NCBI GenBank assembly: GCA_024231375.1 | Contig: JAAEQP010001527.1 | Span: forward strand, 1 to 14,409 | Length of the DNA stretch: 14,409 nucleotides | From: a bacterium | Lineage (GTDB): Bacteria; Hydrogenedentota; Hydrogenedentia; Hydrogenedentiales; SLHB01 | Direction of reading: 5' to 3' | Part shown: in pieces, positions 1 to 7,169 of the stretch | How the letters are laid out: each line of letters starts with the position of its first letter | How positions within the stretch are numbered: position 1 is the first letter of the stretch | Position numbers and translations under genes: made by a program | Notes under the pieces: model-generated | Seen by the model: only the letters and a program-made list of their open reading frames with translations | Told to the model about the DNA's origin: nothing | The model's database searches: none

Positions 1-1537
1 ATCCTGCAACCATAGCAACCATGGCCAGTACCACTGCGCTCAGGCCGGTTCGAGCGGTGGTGAACCGACTCAGAACGTCCGCGCCGTAGCCCAACCCCTT
101 CACAAGAATCGCTTCCTGAACCGGCTTCAGGCCGAACACTGCGCTGCCCCCTGCCAACAAGGCGAGCACGGCACCGGTGGAACTGGCACGCTTCCAGTAT
201 AGCCCGGCCACGGTTAGGGCAAAGGCACCCGTGAAATAGATTCCGCCACTCACGGTCATGAAATCCCACAACCGCTGGCCAAGGGGGTAGAAATAGCTGA
301 TGACGTAGATGACGACGCCGGTAACAACGATCAGGGCGCGCGCCATGAAGACTTGAGTCTTCTGCGAGAGGGGCCGCCCCATCATCTCGGCGATGGGCAC
401 GCAAACATCGTTCACGATGACCGAACTCCAGCAGAGGAAGTAGCTGTCGTGGGTGGACATGAACGCCGCGATCATGGCTGCGGTGATGAGGCCGATAATC
501 CCGACCGGCAGGATGCGCCCCAGGAAGATGGGCATGGCGTAGAGCGATCCTACCGCTTCAACGCCCTCCTCCGCAGGGAAGAATGCGCCGTTCAGGAACG
601 CCGACTGTTTGATGTAGACAAACGCGCAGATGCCCCAGAAGCAGGGCACCATGATGCGGACCGCGTAGGACAGCGAAGCCCACATGAACTGCTTCTTCAG
701 CACGGTCTCGCTTTCGCAGGCCAAGGCGCGCGCCACGGACGTGGGCCACAAGGCACACCCCACCAGACCGGCCGAGAACAGCGTCCAGATGATGTACTCG
801 ATGCCGAAGGAACTCTCGGCGTCCAGCGGGTTGAAGCCCTTGCTGCCTTTCAGCTCCGCCATGGTCGCGAAGATGCGGTCCCATCCGAGGTGGCTTACAG
901 CCAGCACGGTCGCCAGGATAAGGCCGAAAGCCAATACCACGAACTGCACGTAGTCGGTCAGCACCACGGACACCATGCCGCCCAAAACCGTGTAGAACAA
1001 CACCAGTAGAAGCAGCACCAACATGACAACGGCCAGAGCCGCGTCGCTCTGCATGCCTGTGATGCCCACGATGAACTTGGCGCCGGCGTTCAGGAACATG
1101 CCCATGTTGAGGATACCGCCCGCGCTCAACATGATACCGCCCAGAATCCGGGTCTTGGGTCCAAAGCGTTTTCCGTAGAATTCCGGGATGGTCAGAACCT
1201 CATGGCGTCGCAATCCACCCAGGATGAAGCCGGTCACGCCGATGAAGAACGAGGCCACGCCCGCGATGGCGGCAATGTGAAATGCCGCGAATCCACCACT
1301 GAAGCCCATCTCCGCGTTGTACATCACGGTGACCAGGCCGAGTTCCGTTCCTGTGAGTGTGGCGATTCCCAGCGCGGTCCGAATGCCGCGGCCGGCGACG
1401 ACATAGTCCGCCATATCCGCCACATAGCGGTTGGCGATCAACCCGATGACAACGGAGATGGCGAGATACACGGCGACGATGGCCCAGTCGAAGGTGGTGA
1501 AGTTGGTTCCCGCGACGATCTGGCTCAGTTGATCCAT
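1..1537 (-). CDS. Sodium:solute symporter (SSS family), 3' end cut by window edge
   Basis: This is an inner-membrane carrier of the SSS family, which uses the sodium gradient to import sugars, inositol, amino acids or organic acids; the substrate is not readable here. I translated 512 residues by hand from the ATG at 1537, with no stop before base 1. Hydrophobic helices run throughout. Family hallmarks are the FYTVLGGMVSVVLTDYVQF segment (about residues 181-199), the AAMIAAFMSTHDS stretch (about 353-365) in the region that binds sodium in family structures, and DFMTVSGGIYFTGAFAL near residue 425. The length fits the family (about 500-600), so only a short C-terminal part is missing. The start is supported by the MDQLSQIVAG N-terminus just before helix 1 and by an in-frame TAG a few bases upstream; the ribosome binding site is weak (AAGGG, about 13 nt away). 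It probably imports the substrate or product of the upstream oxidoreductases (inference). Confidence 0.93.
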   Translation of the reverse strand, partial: MDQLSQIVAGTNFTTFDWAIVAVYLAISVVIGLIANRYVADMADYVVAGRGIRTALGIATLTGTELGLVTVMYNAEMGFSGGFAAFHIAAIAGVASFFIGVTGFILGGLRRHEVLTIPEFYGKRFGPKTRILGGIMLSAGGILNMGMFLNAGAKFIVGITGMQSDAALAVVMLVLLLLVLFYTVLGGMVSVVLTDYVQFVVLAFGLILATVLAVSHLGWDRIFATMAELKGSKGFNPLDAESSFGIEYIIWTLFSAGLVGCALWPTSVARALACESETVLKKQFMWASLSYAVRIMVPCFWGICAFVYIKQSAFLNGAFFPAEEGVEAVGSLYAMPIFLGRILPVGIIGLITAAMIAAFMSTHDSYFLCWSSVIVNDVCVPIAEMMGRPLSQKTQVFMARALIVVTGVVIYVISYFYPLGQRLWDFMTVSGGIYFTGAFALTVAGLYWKRASSTGAVLALLAGGSAVFGLKPVQEAILVKGLGYGADVLSRFTTARTGLSAVVLAMVAMVAG

Positions 1538-1828
1538 GGCTACTGCATTGCCCTTCGCAACTCAGTGTTGAGAAACTCTCTCGTCTCCGTCATGCCGAGC
1601 GCCGGCGAAGCATCTCGCATTCCAGGGCGATTTCCGGGAGAACGAGATCCCTCACTTCGTTCAGGATGACGGAAAGGGGACATCCCTTCCGTCCTGTTGT
1701 GGCTGCGAGCCGCCATCCCCACCCCACGCTTGTTGGGAAACACACGGCGTTACGCGCGTTCTTCACATGAAGGATGATACCGGCACAGCGAAGCGGTTTT
1801 CGGTTCGACCGAGGACCGTCGAAATGGC
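1538..1828. other. Non-coding interval between hydrolase-fold gene and symporter
   Basis: This 291-bp stretch contains no gene I can support. It holds the imperfect palindromic repeat at 1589-1670 and a small inverted repeat at 1804-1823 (TTCGAC, 8-nt loop, GTCGAA) just after the stop of the hydrolase-fold gene. That small hairpin is not followed by a T run on the minus strand, so it is not a convincing intrinsic terminator. Small reading frames here encode peptides containing HPERSEGSR or NEVRDL, which are translations of the repeat, not genes. A symporter promoter may lie here, but I see no clear -35/-10 pair. Confidence 0.6.
1589..1670. repeat. Imperfect palindromic intergenic repeat (HPERSEGSR/NEVRDL type)
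   Basis: The left arm, 1589-1617, begins GTCATGCCGAGCGCCGGCGA and ends CATCTCG. The right arm, 1643-1670, begins CGAGATCCCTCACTTCG and ends TTCAGGATGAC. The reverse complement of the right arm (GTCATCCTGAACGAAGTGAG, then GGATCTCG) aligns with the left arm with several mismatches, so the 82-bp unit can fold into a long imperfect stem with a loop of about 25 nt. Translated, it gives peptides such as RHPERSEGSRSP and SVILNEVRDLV. From memory, such peptides recur as spurious 'hypothetical proteins' in many phyla, which marks a dispersed DNA repeat and not a coding sequence. It ends 51 bp before the symporter start, so it may sit in the symporter 5' leader. No second copy was seen in the window. 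Confidence 0.75.
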
Positions 1829-2860
1829 TCAGAGCCACCGTTCGAACCACTCGTCAGCCAAGGCAAGCGTTTCAGGCGTGAGGCAGCGTCCATCCTTGTG
1901 TTCATGGTTGCACAAGGCATCGGACTCGCCCAGGAACTCGTATATCTTCCCCGCAAGCTTCGCGGCCTTCCCGCAGCTCTTCGTCTTGGCGAGGATGTCG
2001 TCATTGAGTGCCGTGAGCAGCAGGATGGGGCTCGGCGCGGCCATGGCGAGCACGTGTTCCCAGTCGAAGGGAAATTCCTTCGTCTCAACGGATTCGCGCA
2101 ACTTGGGCAAGATGGTGAGTCCATCGTCGTCCACCCACCGCGCCGCATTGGTGTCTTCGGTGAATCGGGTGAACCCGCAACTGGCCACACAGGCCTGCAC
2201 CCGTTCGTCGAAGGCCGAAAGCACGAGCGCATTGCACGCGCCCAAACCGTGGCCGATAACGCCCAAGCGCGCGCTGTCGACTTGCTTGAGTTCCGCCAAC
2301 ACATCCAGGGCATGCACATGGTCCGCCATCATCTTCCCGAGCATGGACATCTCGGGTTGGTCGGCGTAGAAACTGGCTGACTCGAACGCCTTCAACCGGC
2401 TGGACCCACGTTCGCCCGCGGTGACGCAATCCGGCGCCAAGGTGACGTATCCCATTTCGGCATAGTGCCGGGCGAAGGCCAGCAGGGGATTGCCCTGAAT
2501 GCCCGCAGGTTCGTCCTTGCCTTGGGCTGTCCGGTCGTGACAGCACAGAAGCGCGGGCATTTCCTCGTGTCCGTCCGGCACGAACAGCCACGCCGTCACC
2601 CGCGTCCACTCGTCCACGAAGTAATTCACGCGGCTTCGGGTGTATCCCGCTTGGTCGGTTTCGTCGATCGTCTTCGCTTGCAGGTCCGCTCGCACACTCG
2701 GCAATGCGCCCAAGGTGCGCGCGATGGACTTGATGATCGACTTCCGAGCCTTGGGCCACTCGGCGATGCTCTTCATGTTGCCAAGATCGACCATACCTTC
2801 CCAATCACTCCCGCTATTCCGTTCAACCTTCCAGGCCGCCCGAACCGACTGCAAACGCAT
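1829..2860 (-). CDS. Alpha/beta-hydrolase fold protein (dienelactone hydrolase/acetylxylan esterase-like), nucleophile Ser replaced by Gly
   Basis: The product is 343 residues if the start is at 2860. Its layout matches dienelactone-hydrolase/abhydrolase proteins: an N-terminal helical part (SIAEWPKARKSI), an oxyanion strand with LLCCHDRTAQGKDEPAG (about 104-120), the nucleophile elbow GVIGHGLGACNAL (200-212), CGFTRFTEDTNAARW (228-242), an acid-strand region LTALNDD (about 282-288), and a histidine loop NHEHKDGR (318-325) before a final helix EWFERWL. The elbow should read G-x-S-x-G but here reads GHGLG, with codon GGT at residue 205, so the usual serine nucleophile is absent. It may be catalytically dead, use another residue, or reflect a one-base change. 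No signal peptide is seen, so it is likely cytoplasmic. The start is uncertain: Met23 (2794) and Met29 (2776) are alternatives, and none has a good ribosome binding site. It follows the cytochrome b gene by 53 bp or more. Confidence 0.85.
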   Translation of the reverse strand: MRLQSVRAAWKVERNSGSDWEGMVDLGNMKSIAEWPKARKSIIKSIARTLGALPSVRADLQAKTIDETDQAGYTRSRVNYFVDEWTRVTAWLFVPDGHEEMPALLCCHDRTAQGKDEPAGIQGNPLLAFARHYAEMGYVTLAPDCVTAGERGSSRLKAFESASFYADQPEMSMLGKMMADHVHALDVLAELKQVDSARLGVIGHGLGACNALVLSAFDERVQACVASCGFTRFTEDTNAARWVDDDGLTILPKLRESVETKEFPFDWEHVLAMAAPSPILLLTALNDDILAKTKSCGKAAKLAGKIYEFLGESDALCNHEHKDGRCLTPETLALADEWFERWL

Positions 2861-2913
2861 GGTAGAGGGACGGGCAAGGAAACGTCAAATCCCGTCCGGT
2901 CCCTACCGCGCAC

Positions 2914-3633
2914 CTACGCGTCGCCGCCCTCGGCGCCTCCGCTTCCTTCACCACCGGTGGCTTCCCACCACAAGGGATGATGATGCTTGGCCCAGTCGTT
3001 GGCCACGTACCCGGTCAAGATGGACCACAGGGTGCCTGGGTTCGCGAGTGTAGCCAGATAGGCGTGAACGATCCCAAGCACCACAAACGCCAGCGTACCG
3101 TAGCGGTGGGCGATCAGCACCATTGTCTGGCCCTTTGCACCAAAGCCGGGCGCCACCAACAGCACCCCCGTGGCCATGGAGATCACGCCTAGAACGCCCG
3201 CGACCCAGAAGAAACCCTTCTGGCCCGCATTCAAACGCCCCGCCGGAACGTCTTGGCTCCCACCAAGGTAGCCGCCGAACCGCTTGGCCCACTCGAGGTC
3301 GTGCGGTGCGAACCGGCCGTCGGACGCCCACGTGACGACCATGGCCACGATGCCCAGTGTGAATACCGGTGCGGCCCAGCCGTGGACCACCCAGAGCAGG
3401 CCCGACAGGCGTTCCTCGTTGCCGACGGACGCCATGAACCCCGTGACCGCAAGCACGAGGAATCCCACCAAGGTCACGAGATGGATCAGCCGTTCCCAGA
3501 CGCTGAACCGGTGAATGCGCGGTTTGGTCTTGTCGATGGACACCCAACGCGGACGAAAAACCACTAGGTGGGCCAAACAGGCCGCGACGGTTCCAAGGGT
3601 CGCTACCATGAATATCGTACGAAACATGGTCAT
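2914..3633 (-). CDS. Membrane cytochrome b subunit, formate dehydrogenase gamma/thiosulfate reductase type
   Basis: This integral membrane di-haem cytochrome b belongs to the Ni-hydrogenase/formate dehydrogenase cytochrome b family, which passes electrons between a periplasmic redox partner and the quinone pool. From 3633 it has 239 residues with about five hydrophobic segments (roughly 5-25, 48-68, 80-101, 140-162, 170-195). Candidate haem-ligand histidines are H41 or H51 in RIHRFSVWERLIHLVT, H84 in VVHGW, H176 in IAHRYGT and H190 in GIVHAYLA. The C-terminal NPGTLWSILTGYVANDW followed by AKHHHPLWWE closely resembles the end of FdnI/FdoI proteins. It ends in a Gly/Glu-rich tail. Two in-frame ATGs lie at 3633 and 3627; the second (MFRTIF) is better, with AAGGA 7 nt upstream against 1 nt for the first. 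It follows the seven-haem cytochrome by only 4-10 bp, so the two products probably form a complex. No molybdopterin or iron-sulfur subunit is in the window. Confidence 0.9.
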   Translation of the reverse strand: MTMFRTIFMVATLGTVAACLAHLVVFRPRWVSIDKTKPRIHRFSVWERLIHLVTLVGFLVLAVTGFMASVGNEERLSGLLWVVHGWAAPVFTLGIVAMVVTWASDGRFAPHDLEWAKRFGGYLGGSQDVPAGRLNAGQKGFFWVAGVLGVISMATGVLLVAPGFGAKGQTMVLIAHRYGTLAFVVLGIVHAYLATLANPGTLWSILTGYVANDWAKHHHPLWWEATGGEGSGGAEGGDA

Positions 3634-3637
3634 ATCC

Positions 3638-5695
3638 TTATCGGTTCACGCGCTTGCCGGTGGCCACGAGGGCGCGAAACGCCGATTCGAGGCCAAGCAC
3701 ACCGTACCAAGCGAGGATGAAGGTCAACGCGCCGATGAGCAGCGCCATGCCACCCAGGAAGACGCCGCGGAACCGCGCCATTCCGCCCAAGGCGGCCAGG
3801 AGGGTCTCGGGCTGCTCCTGAAGGTCCAACATGCGCAGCGACGGACGCACACCCAGTCCCGTGACCGGCGATTCCGGCGCGACTTTCGCGCAGAAGAAGG
3901 GGGCGTCCTTGTCGTGACAGTCACGGCATCCGTTGGCGCCCAAGGCCTGCGCGGCTGGCCGCACATCGTGACCGATGGCCCAGGTGTAGGGGTTGGCCAC
4001 AGGATGCTCCGCGGATGTCATGGAGGTATCCGATTTCCTGGCGCGCACAAGACCGTCCGCGACGTATACCGGCTCACCGCCGAGAGACTCGTCCTCGGCC
4101 AGCATCGCAAGGACCTTAAGAACCTGATCCCGGTTCAATCGCCGATCGACCTCGGGTTCCTCTACCTCTTCCGTTGGTGCGGTCTCAGGCTCCTCGGCCT
4201 CTTCGGTCTCGGCATCAGCTTCCTCGGCTTCCTCGGCCTCCGCAGCCTTCGCGGCTTCGGCAGCGGCCTCGGCGGCCGCTTTGGCTTCCGCAACGCGTGC
4301 AGCCTTCTCCTCGGCGCGCACACGGTCGACGGCGGCGGTCACGACGTCCAAAGGCAACGGCGTGACTTCCTCTCCGTTCCGGACGCCCCAGAACGCCGGC
4401 CAGACCAGGTCGTAGAGGCCCGTGATGCCAGCCTCATCGCGCATGAAGACAGGGGAGGCGATGTACGGCAGATCCGTGTACCACCGGGCACGGCCGTGTA
4501 CGCCCAACCGGTTGGCGCGCGAGGTGCGCACGGTACCCGTCTTGGCGCCCGGCCACGGACCACTGTGACACGACGTACACGTCATTTTCTCGATGTGTAC
4601 CGCGGGCAATCCCAGATGCTTGGGCGTGGGCGCCATGAATCGTCCGCCCATGGCGTGACCGCCTGGGGCCGTTTCGTCGCCCATGTGGCAGCCGCGACAC
4701 GACAGCGTCGCGTTGAACGGGTCGGTCTCCTCGCCTTCGAATCCGCGCACCATGTCGTGGTCGAGTCCGTTGCGATGGCAGTCCACGCACGTCATACCCC
4801 GCGCCATGTGTACGTCGCCATCCTGCTGCCAATCCGCCGGTTTGGGACAGCACGCGGCGCCTTCCGACCCGGTTTCACAGGGGTCCCACGCAGTGTGGCA
4901 GAAGTAGCAGCGATTCGCGGGCGGTTTCCGCGGAATGTCAAAAAACACCCGGTTCTTGTCGTCGAACCGGCTGGCGTCATAGGACACGCTGGGCGGCGCG
5001 GCCCATGGATTGTCAGGATTCGGGCCATCGATGGGGTCGTAGCTGTCGGGCAACCGCGCAGCCACGTTGTCGACCACGGCCAGTCCACTGGCCGCCGTCG
5101 CCGCCCACCGGAAGTTCTCGCGGGCGAGTTGCTTCACCCACTCGCTCATATCCTGGTGCAGGTCGGCGTTGTGACAGGCCAAGCAGTTGATCTCGACCGG
5201 CCCGGACACGTGCCAGCGCGCGTTGGGATCCGGCACTTCGTCGTCCAGTTCAGCCATGTCGCCGCCGGGCGTGTGGCGTCCAAAGGTCTTGGTGAACTGC
5301 CAGGGCGTCAGACCGAAGGCATCCGGCGTCCAGACGCCGGGCCACTCGCGGTTCGACACCGGGGCCTGGGTGCCCGTGTTGACATCCACGAGAAACCATG
5401 GTTCGCCGGAACGCCCCGGTTTCCCGCCGTCGACATGCGAGTTGAAGTGCCACCCGCTGCCGATGGTTTCGTAGTCGTGGCACTTGCCACACGTGATGCG
5501 CGGTGAGAAGGGCCTCGGTTCCACGTCGTTCGGGCCGATTTCCTCGCCGTATTCGTCGTACAGAGGGATAAGGTGGACGGGCAGCGTACGGCTCCCGTCT
5601 TCGTGGGTGTTGATGGTCTCGAAATCCACAGGAGCGCCAAACGCGCCGACGGCCGTGAACACGAGAATCGCTGTGAATGCCGCTCCCTTACTCAA
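3638..5695 (-). CDS. Seven-haem c-type cytochrome, exported, C-terminal membrane anchor
   Basis: The 685-residue product has an N-terminal signal (AFTAILVFTAVGAFGA, about 6-21) and seven CxxCH haem-binding motifs: CGKCH 69-73, CLACH 171-175, CYFCH 263-267, CVDCH 303-307, CRGCH 333-337, CTSCH 373-377 and CRDCH 590-594. Extra cysteines cluster at 273, 282 and 283, with another at 602. An Ala/Glu-rich linker (about 455-516) separates haems 6 and 7, and a hydrophobic helix (about 644-666, GVFLGGMALLIGALTFILAW) should anchor the protein, leaving the haem domain in the periplasm. The start is TTG at 5695, overlapping the upstream Gfo/Idh stop as TTGA, with GGGGAG 8 nt upstream. With the downstream cytochrome b it should move electrons between the quinone pool and a periplasmic substrate or enzyme. 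I do not recognise the exact family; octahaem tetrathionate reductase-type and other multihaem reductases are possible relatives. Confidence 0.92.
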   Translation of the reverse strand: MSKGAAFTAILVFTAVGAFGAPVDFETINTHEDGSRTLPVHLIPLYDEYGEEIGPNDVEPRPFSPRITCGKCHDYETIGSGWHFNSHVDGGKPGRSGEPWFLVDVNTGTQAPVSNREWPGVWTPDAFGLTPWQFTKTFGRHTPGGDMAELDDEVPDPNARWHVSGPVEINCLACHNADLHQDMSEWVKQLARENFRWAATAASGLAVVDNVAARLPDSYDPIDGPNPDNPWAAPPSVSYDASRFDDKNRVFFDIPRKPPANRCYFCHTAWDPCETGSEGAACCPKPADWQQDGDVHMARGMTCVDCHRNGLDHDMVRGFEGEETDPFNATLSCRGCHMGDETAPGGHAMGGRFMAPTPKHLGLPAVHIEKMTCTSCHSGPWPGAKTGTVRTSRANRLGVHGRARWYTDLPYIASPVFMRDEAGITGLYDLVWPAFWGVRNGEEVTPLPLDVVTAAVDRVRAEEKAARVAEAKAAAEAAAEAAKAAEAEEAEEADAETEEAEEPETAPTEEVEEPEVDRRLNRDQVLKVLAMLAEDESLGGEPVYVADGLVRARKSDTSMTSAEHPVANPYTWAIGHDVRPAAQALGANGCRDCHDKDAPFFCAKVAPESPVTGLGVRPSLRMLDLQEQPETLLAALGGMARFRGVFLGGMALLIGALTFILAWYGVLGLESAFRALVATGKRVNR

Positions 5696-7077
5696 ACCGT
5701 GAACTCCCCGGGTCCGAACTCAATGACACGGTTGGCTTCGACGGCTTCGTTCACCTTGAGAACTTCGACGGCGGTTTCGTATCCGACTTCCGCCGGGCAG
5801 TTAAGGGGCGTTCCCTCGCGGACGGCGTCGAAGAAGTTCTCCAGATGAGGTTGGTGGACCGGCTTATCCAATTCGACGGGCAGGTCCCACGCGCCGAGCG
5901 GTTTCGATACGCGAACATCCTGATTGACATCGGTCGCGTCGCCGGCCGGCGCCTCGGCAACCACTTGGTCCAGCAGCCCGGCTCGCGCCAACTGCTCCCA
6001 CCGCTCCTGATCGGCGTGGGCCTCTTTCAGGAAGTGGTTTCCGCGCTGTGGCACTTCCGAGATCACCAGGGTTCCGTCCACGCCCATGAAGTTCTCGTAG
6101 AACCCTCCATTGCTCGTGGTGGTGAGAACCTGGTAGAACGCTCGGGCCACGCCCTGCTCCGTCTCGTACTCGTAGACGGCCATGACGTTGTCGTACCATT
6201 CGTGGTGGGGATAGAAATCGACGCCGCCACTTGCCATCACTGATTTCGGATGGGTGCCGAAGACCCAGTTGAAGATGTCGATCTGGTGCGATCCCAGGTC
6301 CACGATCGGTCCGCCACCGTACTTGCGGTACCACCGCCAGTTGCGGAAGTGTTGCATGGAGTCATAGCCGTACTTCGCGAGGGTCTCCTCGGGGATCTCG
6401 TAGCGTTTCGGCCATCCCAGGTCCTCGCTCTTCGCCCGGTTCCATTGACCGTAGCCCTGCGTGACGCGGCCGACTAGGGCCTCGTCGCGAATCATCCGGT
6501 CGATGGCGTGCTTGTACCGCGGATTGCTCCGGCGCTGGTGGCCAATCTGAAGGGCCTTACCCGTCTCGCGCTGCTTGAGCACCATGGCCTTCGCTTTTTC
6601 GAGACTGTTGGACATCTCCTTCTCGCAGTACACGTGAAGTCCAGCGTCCATACAGGCGATAGCGTGCTCGGCGTGCATGAAGTCCGGCGTGGCCACGATG
6701 GCCACGTCGAGGTCCTTCTCCTGTGCCAGCAGTTCGCGGTAGTCCTCGTAGACGTTGACGTCGTGACCGTACCGCTTCAGCGTGCGCGATCCGCGCGTCT
6801 GGCTGTATCCCCAGATGTCGCACACCGCCTTGAACCGCAGGCCGGGGATACGCAGCGCGGCGCTCATGAGCACCATGCCCTGCGCACCAAGGCCGATGAG
6901 GGCCACATTCAGTTCTTTGGTTCCAGGAGTGGGTCCGGCCTCAGCGGCCTTGTCCTGTGCGACGCTCTTGCGCGCCAGCAACAAACCGGCCCCCAGGGTC
7001 GCAGTGGACGCCATGAACCCGCGTCTGGTGGTCCCCTCACTCCTCGATTTCGATTGATTCGTCTCGTTTTCAGGCAT
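5692..7077 (-). CDS. Gfo/Idh/MocA family oxidoreductase, Tat-exported (EKE variant)
   Basis: This NAD(P)-dependent sugar/polyol dehydrogenase-family protein has 461 residues from the ATG at 7077. That start has GAGAGGTGG just upstream and leaves a Tat signal (TTRRGFMAS, residues 16-24, then a hydrophobic stretch); the longer frame up to 7197 would run into the preceding gene. The Rossmann fold begins VALIGLGAQG (58-67), with IVATPDFMHAEHAI near 127-140. The motif normally EKP reads CEKEMSNS (EKE at 152-154), which moves or removes the proline that shapes the cofactor/substrate site. The C-terminal domain carries GSHQIDIFNW (262-271), the usual place of the active-site histidine. Folded export through Tat suggests a tightly bound cofactor in the periplasm, as known for Zymomonas glucose-fructose oxidoreductase. 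The 4-bp overlap with the cytochrome gene suggests a joint role. Substrate unknown. Confidence 0.92.
   Translation of the reverse strand: MPENETNQSKSRSEGTTRRGFMASTATLGAGLLLARKSVAQDKAAEAGPTPGTKELNVALIGLGAQGMVLMSAALRIPGLRFKAVCDIWGYSQTRGSRTLKRYGHDVNVYEDYRELLAQEKDLDVAIVATPDFMHAEHAIACMDAGLHVYCEKEMSNSLEKAKAMVLKQRETGKALQIGHQRRSNPRYKHAIDRMIRDEALVGRVTQGYGQWNRAKSEDLGWPKRYEIPEETLAKYGYDSMQHFRNWRWYRKYGGGPIVDLGSHQIDIFNWVFGTHPKSVMASGGVDFYPHHEWYDNVMAVYEYETEQGVARAFYQVLTTTSNGGFYENFMGVDGTLVISEVPQRGNHFLKEAHADQERWEQLARAGLLDQVVAEAPAGDATDVNQDVRVSKPLGAWDLPVELDKPVHQPHLENFFDAVREGTPLNCPAEVGYETAVEVLKVNEAVEANRVIEFGPGEFTV
5704..5709 (-). promoter_or_regulatory. Ribosome binding site fixing the TTG start of the seven-haem cytochrome
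   Basis: On the minus strand GGGGAG lies 8 nt before the TTG at 5695, inside the last codons of the upstream Gfo/Idh gene. The stop TGA (5694-5692) and start TTG (5695-5693) overlap as TTGA. No ATG offers a better start that keeps the signal peptide, so a translationally coupled TTG start is favoured. Confidence 0.7.
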
Positions 7078-7169
7078 CACGCCACCTCTCGTTTCTTCCC
7101 TATGCCGCACGTCCACGCGTGCTTGACCTGAGCATACCTCAACGCTTGTATACGATGCCAATCGGCCGT

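Noticed and set aside
353..1009. A 218-codon plus-strand frame
   Set aside because: It lies opposite the sodium:solute symporter, whose minus-strand frame is open from 1537 to the window edge with clear family motifs.
1540..1850. Short minus-strand frames encoding HPERSEGSR- and NEVRDL-containing peptides
   Set aside because: These are translations of the palindromic repeat at 1589-1670 in different frames; no gene-like start or conserved domain.
3515..5506. A 663-codon open frame on the plus strand
   Set aside because: It lies wholly opposite the seven-haem cytochrome and cytochrome b genes, which have clear motifs. Its composition is Arg/Gly/His-rich with no recognisable domain; its Leu/Gly-rich part is the antisense of the Ala/Glu linker. 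It is an effect of GC-rich codon use.
3638..5695. Octahaem tetrathionate reductase or hydroxylamine oxidoreductase identity
   Set aside because: Only seven CxxCH motifs are visible, there is no CxxCK motif for an active-site haem, and the layout includes a long acidic linker and a C-terminal anchor; naming it as such would overreach.
7131..7161. Possible promoter TTGGCA, 19-bp spacer, TATGCT on the minus strand before the Gfo/Idh gene at 7077
   Set aside because: The spacer is longer than the preferred 17 bp and the boxes are only partial matches; such pairs are expected by chance. Kept only as a weak possibility.
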